The notes under the pieces: generated by a model | Told to the model about the DNA's origin: nothing | The model's database searches: none | The model's input: only the letters and a program-made list of their open reading frames with translations | Position numbers and translations under genes: made by a program | Assembly: GCA_023390985.1 (NCBI GenBank) | Contig: JAEWBU010000126.1 | Coordinates: forward strand, 1-19,193 | Source: Pseudomonadota bacterium | GTDB lineage: Bacteria; Pseudomonadota; Gammaproteobacteria; Burkholderiales; Burkholderiaceae_C | Direction of reading: 5' to 3' | DNA: 19,193 nt | Shown here: positions 12,863 through 19,193 of the stretch, piece by piece | Layout of the letters: every line of letters begins with the position of its first letter | Numbering within the stretch: the stretch's first letter is position 1

Positions 12863-13609
12863 TCAGCGTTCCTTCCTCTGCTCCATCGCCGCCTGGTACC
12901 GCGCCTTGTTCTCCGCGTTCGGCGGGTAGAGGCCCGGCAGCGCGGCGCCCTTGTTCACCTCGTCCATGATCCAGCCCTCGAGCCGCTCCTGCTCGGGGGC
13001 TTCCTTCAGCACATGGTCGAGGAGCGCGGCGGGGATCAGCACCGCGCCGTCGTCGTCGCACACCACCACGTCGCCCGGGAAGACGGCGACGCCGCCGCAG
13101 GCGATGGGCTGCTGCCACGCGACGAACGTGAGCCCGGCGACCGACGCCGGGGCCGCCGCGCCGCCGCACCACACCGGCAGGTTCGTCCCCAGCACGCCCT
13201 GCACGTCCCGCACGACGCCGTCGGTGACCAGCGCCGTGATGCCCCGCCTGGCCATGCGCGCGCACAGGATGTCGCCGAAGATGCCCGCGTCCTGCACGCC
13301 CATGGCGTCGACCACGGCGATGCAGCCGGCCGGCATGTCCTCGATCGCGGCGCGGGTGGAGATCGGCGAGCCCCACGATTCCGGCGTCGCGAGGTCCTCG
13401 CGGGCGGGCACGAAGCGCAGCGTGAACGCGCGGCCCACCAGCCGCGGCAGGCCGGTGCGGATGGGCCGGGCGCCGCGCAGCCAGACATTGCGCAGTCCCT
13501 TCTTGAGCAGCACCGTCGTGAGGGTGGCGGTGGTGACGCGGGAAAGCGTCTCGATCACCTGGGGATCGAGGTCCATCGTGGCGGGCGCAGGGGCGGAAGG
13601 CATGGCCAT
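12863..13609 (-). CDS. RraA-like / HMG (CHA) aldolase family protein
   Basis: This is a 248-residue member of the RraA-like fold family. It has FGDILCARMARRGITALVTD followed by GVVRDVQGV. Asp113, then 20 residues, then Arg134-Asp135 reproduces the D-X20-R-D motif described for class II pyruvate aldolases (4-hydroxy-4-methyl-2-oxoglutarate/CHA aldolase, with oxaloacetate decarboxylase side activity). The E/D two residues further on that marks RNase-E-binding RraA proteins is not there (V-Q-G). I therefore favour an aldolase or lyase acting on a pyruvate-derived acid over an RNase E regulator. The ATG at 13609 has AGGAG six bases upstream, which rules out the longer start at 13657. The gene lies 34 bases after the ABM-like gene and five bases before the pseudouridine-synthase homologue. 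Confidence 0.88.
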   Translation of the reverse strand: MAMPSAPAPATMDLDPQVIETLSRVTTATLTTVLLKKGLRNVWLRGARPIRTGLPRLVGRAFTLRFVPAREDLATPESWGSPISTRAAIEDMPAGCIAVVDAMGVQDAGIFGDILCARMARRGITALVTDGVVRDVQGVLGTNLPVWCGGAAAPASVAGLTFVAWQQPIACGGVAVFPGDVVVCDDDGAVLIPAALLDHVLKEAPEQERLEGWIMDEVNKGAALPGLYPPNAENKARYQAAMEQRKER

Positions 13610-13643
13610 GCGGGGCTCCTTGGTTGCGGTTCGGGCAAGGCGC

Positions 13644-13961
13644 CTATCTTGCCGCAACGCGCCGCGGCGCCGCTTCGTCGAAGGCCTGTTCCAGCAGCTG
13701 CGGCTCGCCGACCGTCAGCGCGCCCAGCGCGGCGGCTTGCGCCCGCGCGGCGCGTGCCGTCTCCTCGCTGGCCTGCAGGTCCGCGAGCGAGGCCCAGAAC
13801 GACAGCCCCACCATCCGGCCGCGCTCACGATCCACGAATGCGCGGTAGCCGAGGAAACCATCGTGCCGCGAGAAGGCGTCGAACACGGGTCCGCGGAAGA
13901 GCTCGACGAGTGCATCGAGGCGGTCCACGGCGACGTCGAAAGTGCCGATCCGGGTGTGCAT
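13644..13961 (-). CDS. Antibiotic biosynthesis monooxygenase (ABM)-like small protein
   Basis: This is a 105-residue protein resembling the ferredoxin-like dimeric alpha+beta barrel family (ABM/YgiN/EthD-like). An opening strand HTRIGTFDVAVD is followed by a helix (RLDALVELFRGPVFDAFSRH), a GFLGYRAFVDRERGRMVGLS strand pair, and FWASLADLQASEETARAARA. Family members include cofactor-free quinol monooxygenases and many proteins of unknown role; no catalytic residue can be pinned here. The ATG at 13961 is preceded by AGGAGG six bases upstream. The start lies 13 bases after the thioesterase stop, so it is in the same operon. The more upstream ATG at 14123 would lie inside the thioesterase gene and is rejected. 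Confidence 0.78.
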   Translation of the reverse strand: MHTRIGTFDVAVDRLDALVELFRGPVFDAFSRHDGFLGYRAFVDRERGRMVGLSFWASLADLQASEETARAARAQAAALGALTVGEPQLLEQAFDEAAPRRVAAR

Positions 13962-13974
13962 GCGGCCCCTCCTG

Positions 13975-14400
13975 TCAGTCCGCCGGCCGATGCAGCAGCG
14001 ATTCGCCGCGCGCCAGCAGCTCGGGCGGGAACGGACAGGCCTTGCGGGCCTCCGTGTCCATGTGCACGCCCAGCAGCGTGGTGATGGCGGCCACCTCGCC
14101 GGTGTCGGCATTGCGCATCTCATGGCGGAACCGGATCTTCCTGCCCGCGAACTCGAGCAGCCGGGACCGCACCACGACCACGTCGCCGGCCCTCAGCTCG
14201 CGCCTGTATTCGATGTGCTGGTCCACCGCCGCCATCCCGCGGGCCTGGGCCCGCAGGTAGGCGGGCGTGATGCCGACGCGCTGGAACAGGTTCCAGGTGG
14301 CTTCGTCGAACTTGCCGACGTACCACATCACGTTCATGTGGCCCACGTGGTCGCAGTGCCAGGGGTAGACGGCGCCGCGATAGGTGATCTCGTCGTTCAT
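13975..14400 (-). CDS. Hotdog-fold acyl-CoA thioesterase (4HBT family)
   Basis: This is a 141-residue thioesterase of the 4-hydroxybenzoyl-CoA thioesterase type, cutting acyl-CoA to the free acid and CoA. The active-site motif is HCDHVGHMNVMWYVGKFDEA; Asp17 lies where the catalytic Asp of this family is found, followed by the conserved GHMN on the long hotdog helix. Later strands (RAGDVVVVRSRLLEFAGRKI) fit the fold. The length is typical. Its ATG overlaps the RND pump stop by four bases (ATGA) and has AAGGAG seven bases upstream, inside the pump gene, so translation of the two is coupled. The preferred acyl group cannot be seen. The direct link to an efflux pump hints at an acid product that is exported or detoxified, which is inference. 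Confidence 0.92.
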   Translation of the reverse strand: MNDEITYRGAVYPWHCDHVGHMNVMWYVGKFDEATWNLFQRVGITPAYLRAQARGMAAVDQHIEYRRELRAGDVVVVRSRLLEFAGRKIRFRHEMRNADTGEVAAITTLLGVHMDTEARKACPFPPELLARGESLLHRPAD

Positions 14401-17400
14401 CGGCTTTCTCCTTGGAGGTTGAGGCTTGCGTCGCTCACGCGGCCTGAGCGCAGCCGCGCCACGCGGCCGGCGATCCAGTGCTGCAGGTCGTCCACGTAGG
14501 TGAACACCACAGGCACCACGAGCAGGCTGAGCAGGGTCGAGGTGATCAGTCCGCCGATCACGGCCACCGCCATCGGCGCCCGGAAGCTCGGATCGGCGTC
14601 GCCCCAGCCCATCGCCAGCGGGAACATGCCGGCGCCCATGGCGATGGTGGTCATCACGATCGGCCGGCTGCGCTTGTGGCAGGCGTCCAGCAGCGCCTCG
14701 AACCGGCCCATGCCGCCGCCCCGCGCGACGATGGCGTACTCGACCAGCAGGATGGAGTTCTTGGTCACCACGCCCATCAGCATGATCAGCCCGATCATGG
14801 CCGGCATCGACAACGCGCTGTGCGTCACCAGCAGCCCCACGAAGGCGCCGCCGATCGACAGCGGCAGCGCCGCCAGGATGGTCACCGGCTGCATGAAATC
14901 CTTGAACAGCAGCACCAGCACGCCCCAGATGCACAGCACGCCCACCACCATCGCCAGGCCGAAGCTGGTGAACAGCGCCTTCATCTCCTGGGCGTCGCCC
15001 AGCTCCACCACCTTGACCTGCGGCGGCAGGCTGCGGAAGGCCGGCAGCGCCAGCGCCTCCTTGTACAGGTCGCCCAGGTCGCGCTGGCCGAGCTCGACCT
15101 CCAGCGTCACGTTGCGGCGGCGGTCCAGGCGGCGGATCTCGGCGGGCCCGCTCTGCATGTCCAGGCTCGCCACGCCGGCCAGCAGGACCGGTCCGTCCTT
15201 GCCGGGAACGGTGAGGCGGCCGAGCGCGGCGAGGTCGGCACGGGTGGCGTCCGGCAGCTTCACGCGCACCGGCACCTGCCGCTCGCTCAGGTTCAGCTTC
15301 GGCAGGCCGGTGTCGTAGTCGCCCGCAGTCGCCACCCGCACCGTCTCGGCGATGCCGGCGGTCGTGACGCCCAGGTTGGCCGCGCGCGCGAAGTCCGGGC
15401 GCACGATGATCTCGGGCCGCGCCAGGCTCGCGCTCGACGAGACGGTGCCGATGCCGCGCAGCCCGCGCAGCTCGCGCTCGGCGCGCTGCGCCGCCGCGGT
15501 GAGCAGCGCCGGGTCGTCGCCCTGCAGCACGATCTGCATCTTCACGCCGTTGTCCTGCGCGCCGACGCCGAACCGCGCACCCGGCAGTTCCGAAAGGCGG
15601 CGGCGGATCACCGTCTCCACGTCGCGCACCGAGGTCTCGCGTTCGGTGCGGTGGACCAGCTTGACCGTCAGCACCGCGCGCCTCGCTTCGGCCGCGGTGC
15701 CGGGCGCGAACGGATCGCCGGTGGAGCCGCCGCCGATGGAGCTGAACACGCCGGCCACTTCCGGCACGGCGGCCGTGATGCGCCGCGCCTCTTCGGCCAC
15801 GGCGAACGTCTCGGCGAGGGTGCTGCCCGGCGGCAGTTCGATGTTCACCATCGTCTGGGCCCGGTCGGCCGCGGGCACGAAGCCGGTGGGCAGCAGCCCG
15901 GACAGGCTGACGGAGCCGGCGAAGAAGAGCGCGGCGGCCCCGGCCGTCAGCGCGCGGTGCCGCATGCACCAGCGCACCGCGCGCAGGTAGCCCGCCATGA
16001 CACGGCCGTCTTCCGCCGGCGCATGCGCGCCCTTCAGCAGGTAGGCCGCCATCATCGGCGTGACGAACCGCGCCACCAGCAGCGAGGCCAGGATGGCCAC
16101 CACCGCGGTCCAGCCGAACTGCTTGAAGAACTTGCCGGGGATGCCGCCCATGAACGCGGTCGGCAGGAACACCGCCACCAGAGCGAAGGTGGTGGCGATC
16201 ACCGCCAGGCCGATCTCGTCGGCGGCTTCCAGCGCGGCCTGCATCGGCGTCTTGCCCATCTGCAGGTGGCGCGAGATGTTCTCGATCTCAACGATCGCGT
16301 CGTCCACCAGGATCCCCACCACCAGCGCGAGCGCCAGCAGCGTGATGGTGTTGAGCGTGAAGCCGAACGCCGCCATGCCCAGGAACGCCGGGATCACCGA
16401 CAGCGGCAGCGCCGCCGCCGCGACCAGCGTGGCGCGCCAGTCGCGCAGGAACCACCAGACCACCAGGATCGCGAGCACGGCGCCTTCGTACAGCAGGTGC
16501 ATGGAACCGTCGAAGTTCTCCTGCACCGGCACCGAGTTGTCCACCACCTCGTCCAGCTTGAGTTGCGGATGCGCGGCCTGCAGGCGCGCGAGCGTGCCGC
16601 GCACGCCCTCGGCCACCGCGATCTCGCTCGCGCCCTTGGACCGGAACACCTCGACCCCCACCACGCGGCGGCCGTCGCGCAGCGCGACGCTGCGCTGCTC
16701 GGCCACCGTGTCGCCCAGGCGCGCCACCTGGTCCAGGCGGATGCTGCGGCCGTCGGCCAGCGGAACGTCCAGCGCCGCCAGCTGGTCGGCGGTCTGCACC
16801 GTGCCGATGGTGCGCACGCTCTGCTCGGCGCCGCTCACGTCGCCGCGTCCGCCGGGCGCTTCCTGCTGCACCAGCTTGAGGCGGCGCGACACGTCCAGCG
16901 CGGAGACCTGCATCGAGGCCATCCGCATCGCGTCGAGCTCCACCCGCACTTCGCGGGTGACGCCGCCGACGCGCTTGATCGCGCCGACGCCGGGCACCGA
17001 CAGCAGCGCCTTGGAGAGCTGGTTGTCGACGAACCAGGACACCTGCTGCTCGTCCATCGAGTCGGAGGAGACGGCCAGCACCTGCACCACGCGGCCGGCC
17101 GTGGTGGCCTTGCTGACCACCGGCTCCTTGAGGTCGCCGGGCAGGTCGGAGCGGATCCGGCTCACCGCGTCGCGCACTTCGGTGGCGGCCTCGGACGAAT
17201 CCTTCTCGAGGATGAACTCCACGGTGAGCGACACCTCGCCGTCGAGCACGCGCGTCTGGATGTGCTTGACGCCCTGCACGCCGGCGACGGCGTCCTCGAT
17301 CTTGCGCGCGACCTCGGTCTCCAGCTGCGCGGGAGCGGCGCCTTCGAGCGTGGCGGCCACCGTGACGATGGGCAGTTCCACGTCGGGGAACTCCTGCACC

Positions 17401-17498
17401 TGGGTGGCGCGGAAGGCCCAGAGGCCGGCCAGCGTGAGCAGGCCGAAAAGGAGCACCACGACCACCGGGTTGCGGATGGAATAGGCAGAGAAGTTCAT
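14397..17498 (-). CDS. RND family efflux pump, inner-membrane subunit (HAE1/AcrB-like)
   Basis: This is a full-length 1033-residue proton-driven RND pump. An N-terminal transmembrane helix (PVVVVLLFGLLTLAGLWAFR) is followed by the first periplasmic porter domain, then helices 2-6. The proton-relay pair Asp399-Asp400 lies in LVVGILVDDAIVEIENISRH. The second half has matching architecture, with helix-10 Lys913 (GVVTKNSILLVEYA) and Arg945 (RSRPIVMTTIAMG) at the places of AcrB Lys940 and Arg971. All relay residues are therefore present. The loop-rich segment FMGGIPGKFFKQFGWT is also family-typical. It is translated from an ATG that overlaps the fusion-protein stop (ATGA). Its sequence reads as HAE1 class (drugs, hydrophobics) rather than heavy-metal class. 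The cargo is unknown. Confidence 0.96.
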   Translation of the reverse strand: MNFSAYSIRNPVVVVLLFGLLTLAGLWAFRATQVQEFPDVELPIVTVAATLEGAAPAQLETEVARKIEDAVAGVQGVKHIQTRVLDGEVSLTVEFILEKDSSEAATEVRDAVSRIRSDLPGDLKEPVVSKATTAGRVVQVLAVSSDSMDEQQVSWFVDNQLSKALLSVPGVGAIKRVGGVTREVRVELDAMRMASMQVSALDVSRRLKLVQQEAPGGRGDVSGAEQSVRTIGTVQTADQLAALDVPLADGRSIRLDQVARLGDTVAEQRSVALRDGRRVVGVEVFRSKGASEIAVAEGVRGTLARLQAAHPQLKLDEVVDNSVPVQENFDGSMHLLYEGAVLAILVVWWFLRDWRATLVAAAALPLSVIPAFLGMAAFGFTLNTITLLALALVVGILVDDAIVEIENISRHLQMGKTPMQAALEAADEIGLAVIATTFALVAVFLPTAFMGGIPGKFFKQFGWTAVVAILASLLVARFVTPMMAAYLLKGAHAPAEDGRVMAGYLRAVRWCMRHRALTAGAAALFFAGSVSLSGLLPTGFVPAADRAQTMVNIELPPGSTLAETFAVAEEARRITAAVPEVAGVFSSIGGGSTGDPFAPGTAAEARRAVLTVKLVHRTERETSVRDVETVIRRRLSELPGARFGVGAQDNGVKMQIVLQGDDPALLTAAAQRAERELRGLRGIGTVSSSASLARPEIIVRPDFARAANLGVTTAGIAETVRVATAGDYDTGLPKLNLSERQVPVRVKLPDATRADLAALGRLTVPGKDGPVLLAGVASLDMQSGPAEIRRLDRRRNVTLEVELGQRDLGDLYKEALALPAFRSLPPQVKVVELGDAQEMKALFTSFGLAMVVGVLCIWGVLVLLFKDFMQPVTILAALPLSIGGAFVGLLVTHSALSMPAMIGLIMLMGVVTKNSILLVEYAIVARGGGMGRFEALLDACHKRSRPIVMTTIAMGAGMFPLAMGWGDADPSFRAPMAVAVIGGLITSTLLSLLVVPVVFTYVDDLQHWIAGRVARLRSGRVSDASLNLQGESR

Positions 17499-18595
17499 CG
17501 TCCGACCACCTTCACGAAGTCACCGTCGCTCAGGAAACCGGCCCCGGCGGCGACGATCTGCGCCTGGGTCGTCAGTCCTTCCACCACCTCCACGCGGCCG
17601 TCCAGCTGGCGGCCGGTGCGCACGCGCACCTGGGACACGCGGCCGTCCTCCTGCAGGCGGAACACGTAGCTGAAGCCGTCGCGCACCACCAGCGCGTGCT
17701 GCGGCACGGTGACGGCGCTGCCCTGGCCCTGGTCGAAGTCGCCGCGCGCGAACATGCCCGCGCGCAGGCCGGCCAGGCCGCGCGGCAGGTCGACGTAGAC
17801 GAGCGCGGTGCGTGTGCGCGGGTCGACGGTCGGCGCGAGCTGGCGCACGCGGGCCGGCACGGGCTGTCCGTCCGCAGCATGCAGCGTGACGGCGGCGCCG
17901 GGCGCGAGCCGCGCCGCTTCCTCGGGCGTGACCTCGGCCCGCCACTCGAGGCGGCCGCCGCGGATCAGTCGGAACAACTCCTGCCCGGCGGGGACCACCG
18001 CGCCTGCCGTCGCATGGCGCGCCGAGATCACGCCGTCGTCCGGCGCGACCACCTGCGTCCTGGACAGGCGCAGCTGCTGTCCGCGTGCCGCGGCCCGCCT
18101 GGATTCGAGGCGCGCCCCGGCCGTTTCCTCCGCGGTGAGGAACTGCTGCACCTGCTGCGAGCTGAGCGCGCCGGTGGTGGCGAGGCCGCGGGCCCGATCC
18201 GCGTTGGCCGCGGCTTCGGCCAGCTGCGCCTTCGCCTCCGCGACGCCCGCTTCCAGCTGCGCCAGCTCGGCCCGCACGGTGTCCTGCTCGAAGGTGGCCA
18301 GGACCTGGCCGCGCCGCACGGTGTCGCCCACGTTCACCAGCACGGTGGCCAGGCGCAGCCCGTTGCCTTCGGAACCCACGCTGGCCTCCTGCCACGCGGC
18401 GATCGTGCCGTTGGCCGTGAACTGCCTGGCGATCTGCTGTTCCTGCGGCGTCGTCATGCGCACGGTCAGCGCCGGCGCGGGCGCGGGCGCTTCGTCGCTG
18501 CGCGATTCGGCGCCGAACACCAGCACCGCGGTCGCGGCCAGCCCCACCACGCAGGTGCAGGCCCAGAGGGTGGTCATGGCGAGTCGGTGTCTCAT
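17495..18595 (-). CDS. RND efflux periplasmic adaptor (membrane fusion protein)
   Basis: This is a 366-residue membrane fusion protein linking the RND pump to the outer-membrane channel. An N-terminal hydrophobic segment (about 7-28) anchors or exports it; Cys12 and Cys15 lie in it, but no true lipobox is formed. The first half of the barrel-sandwich/lipoyl domain reads ASVGSEGNGLRLATVLVNVG followed by DTVRRGQVLATF. A coiled-coil hairpin of about residues 105-178 follows, rich in Ala, Gln and Glu, and then the second lipoyl half (VVAPDDGVISARHATAGAVV). Beta-barrel and membrane-proximal domains fill the C-terminus. The ATG at 18595 has AGGAG six bases upstream, which decides it over the longer start at 18682 inside the upstream gene. 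It is overlapped by the pump start (ATGA) and follows the outer-membrane factor by 26 bases. Confidence 0.94.
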   Translation of the reverse strand: MRHRLAMTTLWACTCVVGLAATAVLVFGAESRSDEAPAPAPALTVRMTTPQEQQIARQFTANGTIAAWQEASVGSEGNGLRLATVLVNVGDTVRRGQVLATFEQDTVRAELAQLEAGVAEAKAQLAEAAANADRARGLATTGALSSQQVQQFLTAEETAGARLESRRAAARGQQLRLSRTQVVAPDDGVISARHATAGAVVPAGQELFRLIRGGRLEWRAEVTPEEAARLAPGAAVTLHAADGQPVPARVRQLAPTVDPRTRTALVYVDLPRGLAGLRAGMFARGDFDQGQGSAVTVPQHALVVRDGFSYVFRLQEDGRVSQVRVRTGRQLDGRVEVVEGLTTQAQIVAAGAGFLSDGDFVKVVGR

Positions 18596-18621
18596 GAGGG
18601 TCTCCTTGAAAAGAAAGGCGG

Positions 18622-19193
18622 TCAGTGGGCGGCGGCCGAGGGCTCCCAGCCGCCGCCGAGCGCGCGATAGAGCTGGATCCACGCCTGGGTGCGCTCCTGC
18701 TCCAGGTCGACCAGCGCGGTGCGGGCCTGCACGTCGGAACGCCGGGCGTCCTCCAGTTCGAACAGGCTGGCCATGCCGCCCTGGTGACGGGCGTGGACGC
18801 TGTCGAAGGAAGTGCGGAAACCTTCCGCCGATGCGCGCACGTCATCGGCGCGGCGCGCGGCACCCTGCAGCGCCACCAGCGCCTCCTCGGTCTCGCGCAC
18901 CGCGGTGCGCAGGCGCCCCGCGTACTGCGCCAGCGTCGCGTCGTAGGTGGCCTGCGCGGCCTGCACGTTCGCCCGCCGCGTGCCGCCGTCGAACACGGGG
19001 AAGACGATGGAGAGCGGACCGAAGCTCCAGACCGGGCCGGTCTGCGAAGCGAATGACGTTTCCGCACGACCGCGACCGACGGTCCCCTTCAGCACCACGC
19101 GCGGCCAGCGGCTCGCGCGGGCCTGGTCGGCGTCGCCGGCCGCGGCCTGCACGTCCATCGCGGCCGCATGGAGATCGGGCCGCTGCGCGAGGG
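18622..19193 (-). CDS. RND efflux outer-membrane factor, TolC/NodT-like (C-terminal part, cut by window edge)
   Basis: This is the C-terminal 189 residues of an outer-membrane channel protein of the TolC/OprM/NodT class; the N-terminal portion lies beyond the right edge. The frame is open from the edge, beginning LAQRPDLHAAAMDVQAAAGD, which matches the RPDxxAAE-type repeat of these proteins. It continues through GPLSIVFPVFDGGTRRANVQ, where the LSIPLFDGG-like signature is characteristic, and then long amphipathic helices. The C-terminus (GGMASLFELEDARR, then LYRALGGGW) is also family-typical. An internal ATG at 19158 is not the true start. It is the first visible gene of the efflux operon, 26 bases before the fusion protein. 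Confidence 0.94.
   Translation of the reverse strand, partial: LAQRPDLHAAAMDVQAAAGDADQARASRWPRVVLKGTVGRGRAETSFASQTGPVWSFGPLSIVFPVFDGGTRRANVQAAQATYDATLAQYAGRLRTAVRETEEALVALQGAARRADDVRASAEGFRTSFDSVHARHQGGMASLFELEDARRSDVQARTALVDLEQERTQAWIQLYRALGGGWEPSAAAH

Noticed and set aside
14478..17669. 1063-codon plus-strand ORF opposite the RND pump and fusion protein
   Set aside because: This is antisense shadow coding with His/Gln/Arg-rich composition; the minus strand encodes a complete RND pump with proton-relay residues.
1..19193. Defence system, CRISPR, phage, IS or toxin-antitoxin module
   Set aside because: I found no repeats with spacers, transposase, integrase, terminal inverted repeats or recognisable toxin pairs. 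The small hypotheticals are separated and not paired in overlapping operons.

Overview
The window is about 19.2 kb of high-GC DNA that is densely coding, with short intergenic gaps and G/C-ending codons. The gene content points to a betaproteobacterium of the Burkholderiales, most likely Comamonadaceae (Ramlibacter/Variovorax type). Supporting signs are an orphan Bug-type (tripartite tricarboxylate) binding protein, a TRAP transporter, a lipoprotein with a poly-Gly tract after the lipobox, and a divergent RluB/RluF-like protein of a kind I recall from this group. This assignment is inference from content, not from a marker gene. I see no mobile element, CRISPR array, tRNA or rRNA, and no gene-free stretch longer than about 200 bases.

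Left end (1-3210, minus strand): a tightly packed operon reads E1-alpha, E1-beta, DctQ, DctM. It encodes the two subunits of a thiamine-diphosphate 2-oxoacid (or acetoin) dehydrogenase E1 and the membrane subunits of a TRAP uptake system. DctM runs off the left edge. Neither an E2/E3 partner nor the TRAP binding protein is in view.

Middle (3412-12147): mostly single genes or pairs. In order: a secreted Ser/Thr-rich lipoprotein; a small hypothetical; a Bug receptor; a SAM methyltransferase with a large unassigned C-terminal region; an NlpC/P60 lipoprotein hydrolase, a 71-residue lipoprotein and an ABCB-type half transporter, all in the same direction; an NTF2/SnoaL-like protein; a small helical hypothetical; a spermidine-synthase-like protein; a Lys/Arg/Ala-rich basic protein; and an 81-residue hypothetical. 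Several genes lack a Shine-Dalgarno sequence and instead have a TAnnnT box a few bases upstream of the start, which suggests leaderless or short-leader transcripts.

Right end (12144-19193, minus strand): one long co-directional run. It contains an outer-membrane factor (cut by the right edge), a membrane-fusion protein, an RND (HAE1-type) pump, a hotdog-fold acyl-CoA thioesterase, an ABM-like small protein, an RraA-like/HMG-aldolase-type protein and a pseudouridine-synthase-like protein. Stop/start overlaps (ATGA) link the fusion protein to the pump and the pump to the thioesterase. The thioesterase and ABM-like genes may therefore belong functionally to the efflux system. The last protein appears to lack the catalytic aspartate of pseudouridine synthases.

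I see nothing that is clearly a new defence or mobile system. The most interesting items are the E1/TRAP pairing without E2, the efflux-thioesterase coupling, the apparently catalytically defective pseudouridine synthase, and stop codons that lie inside perfect inverted repeats.
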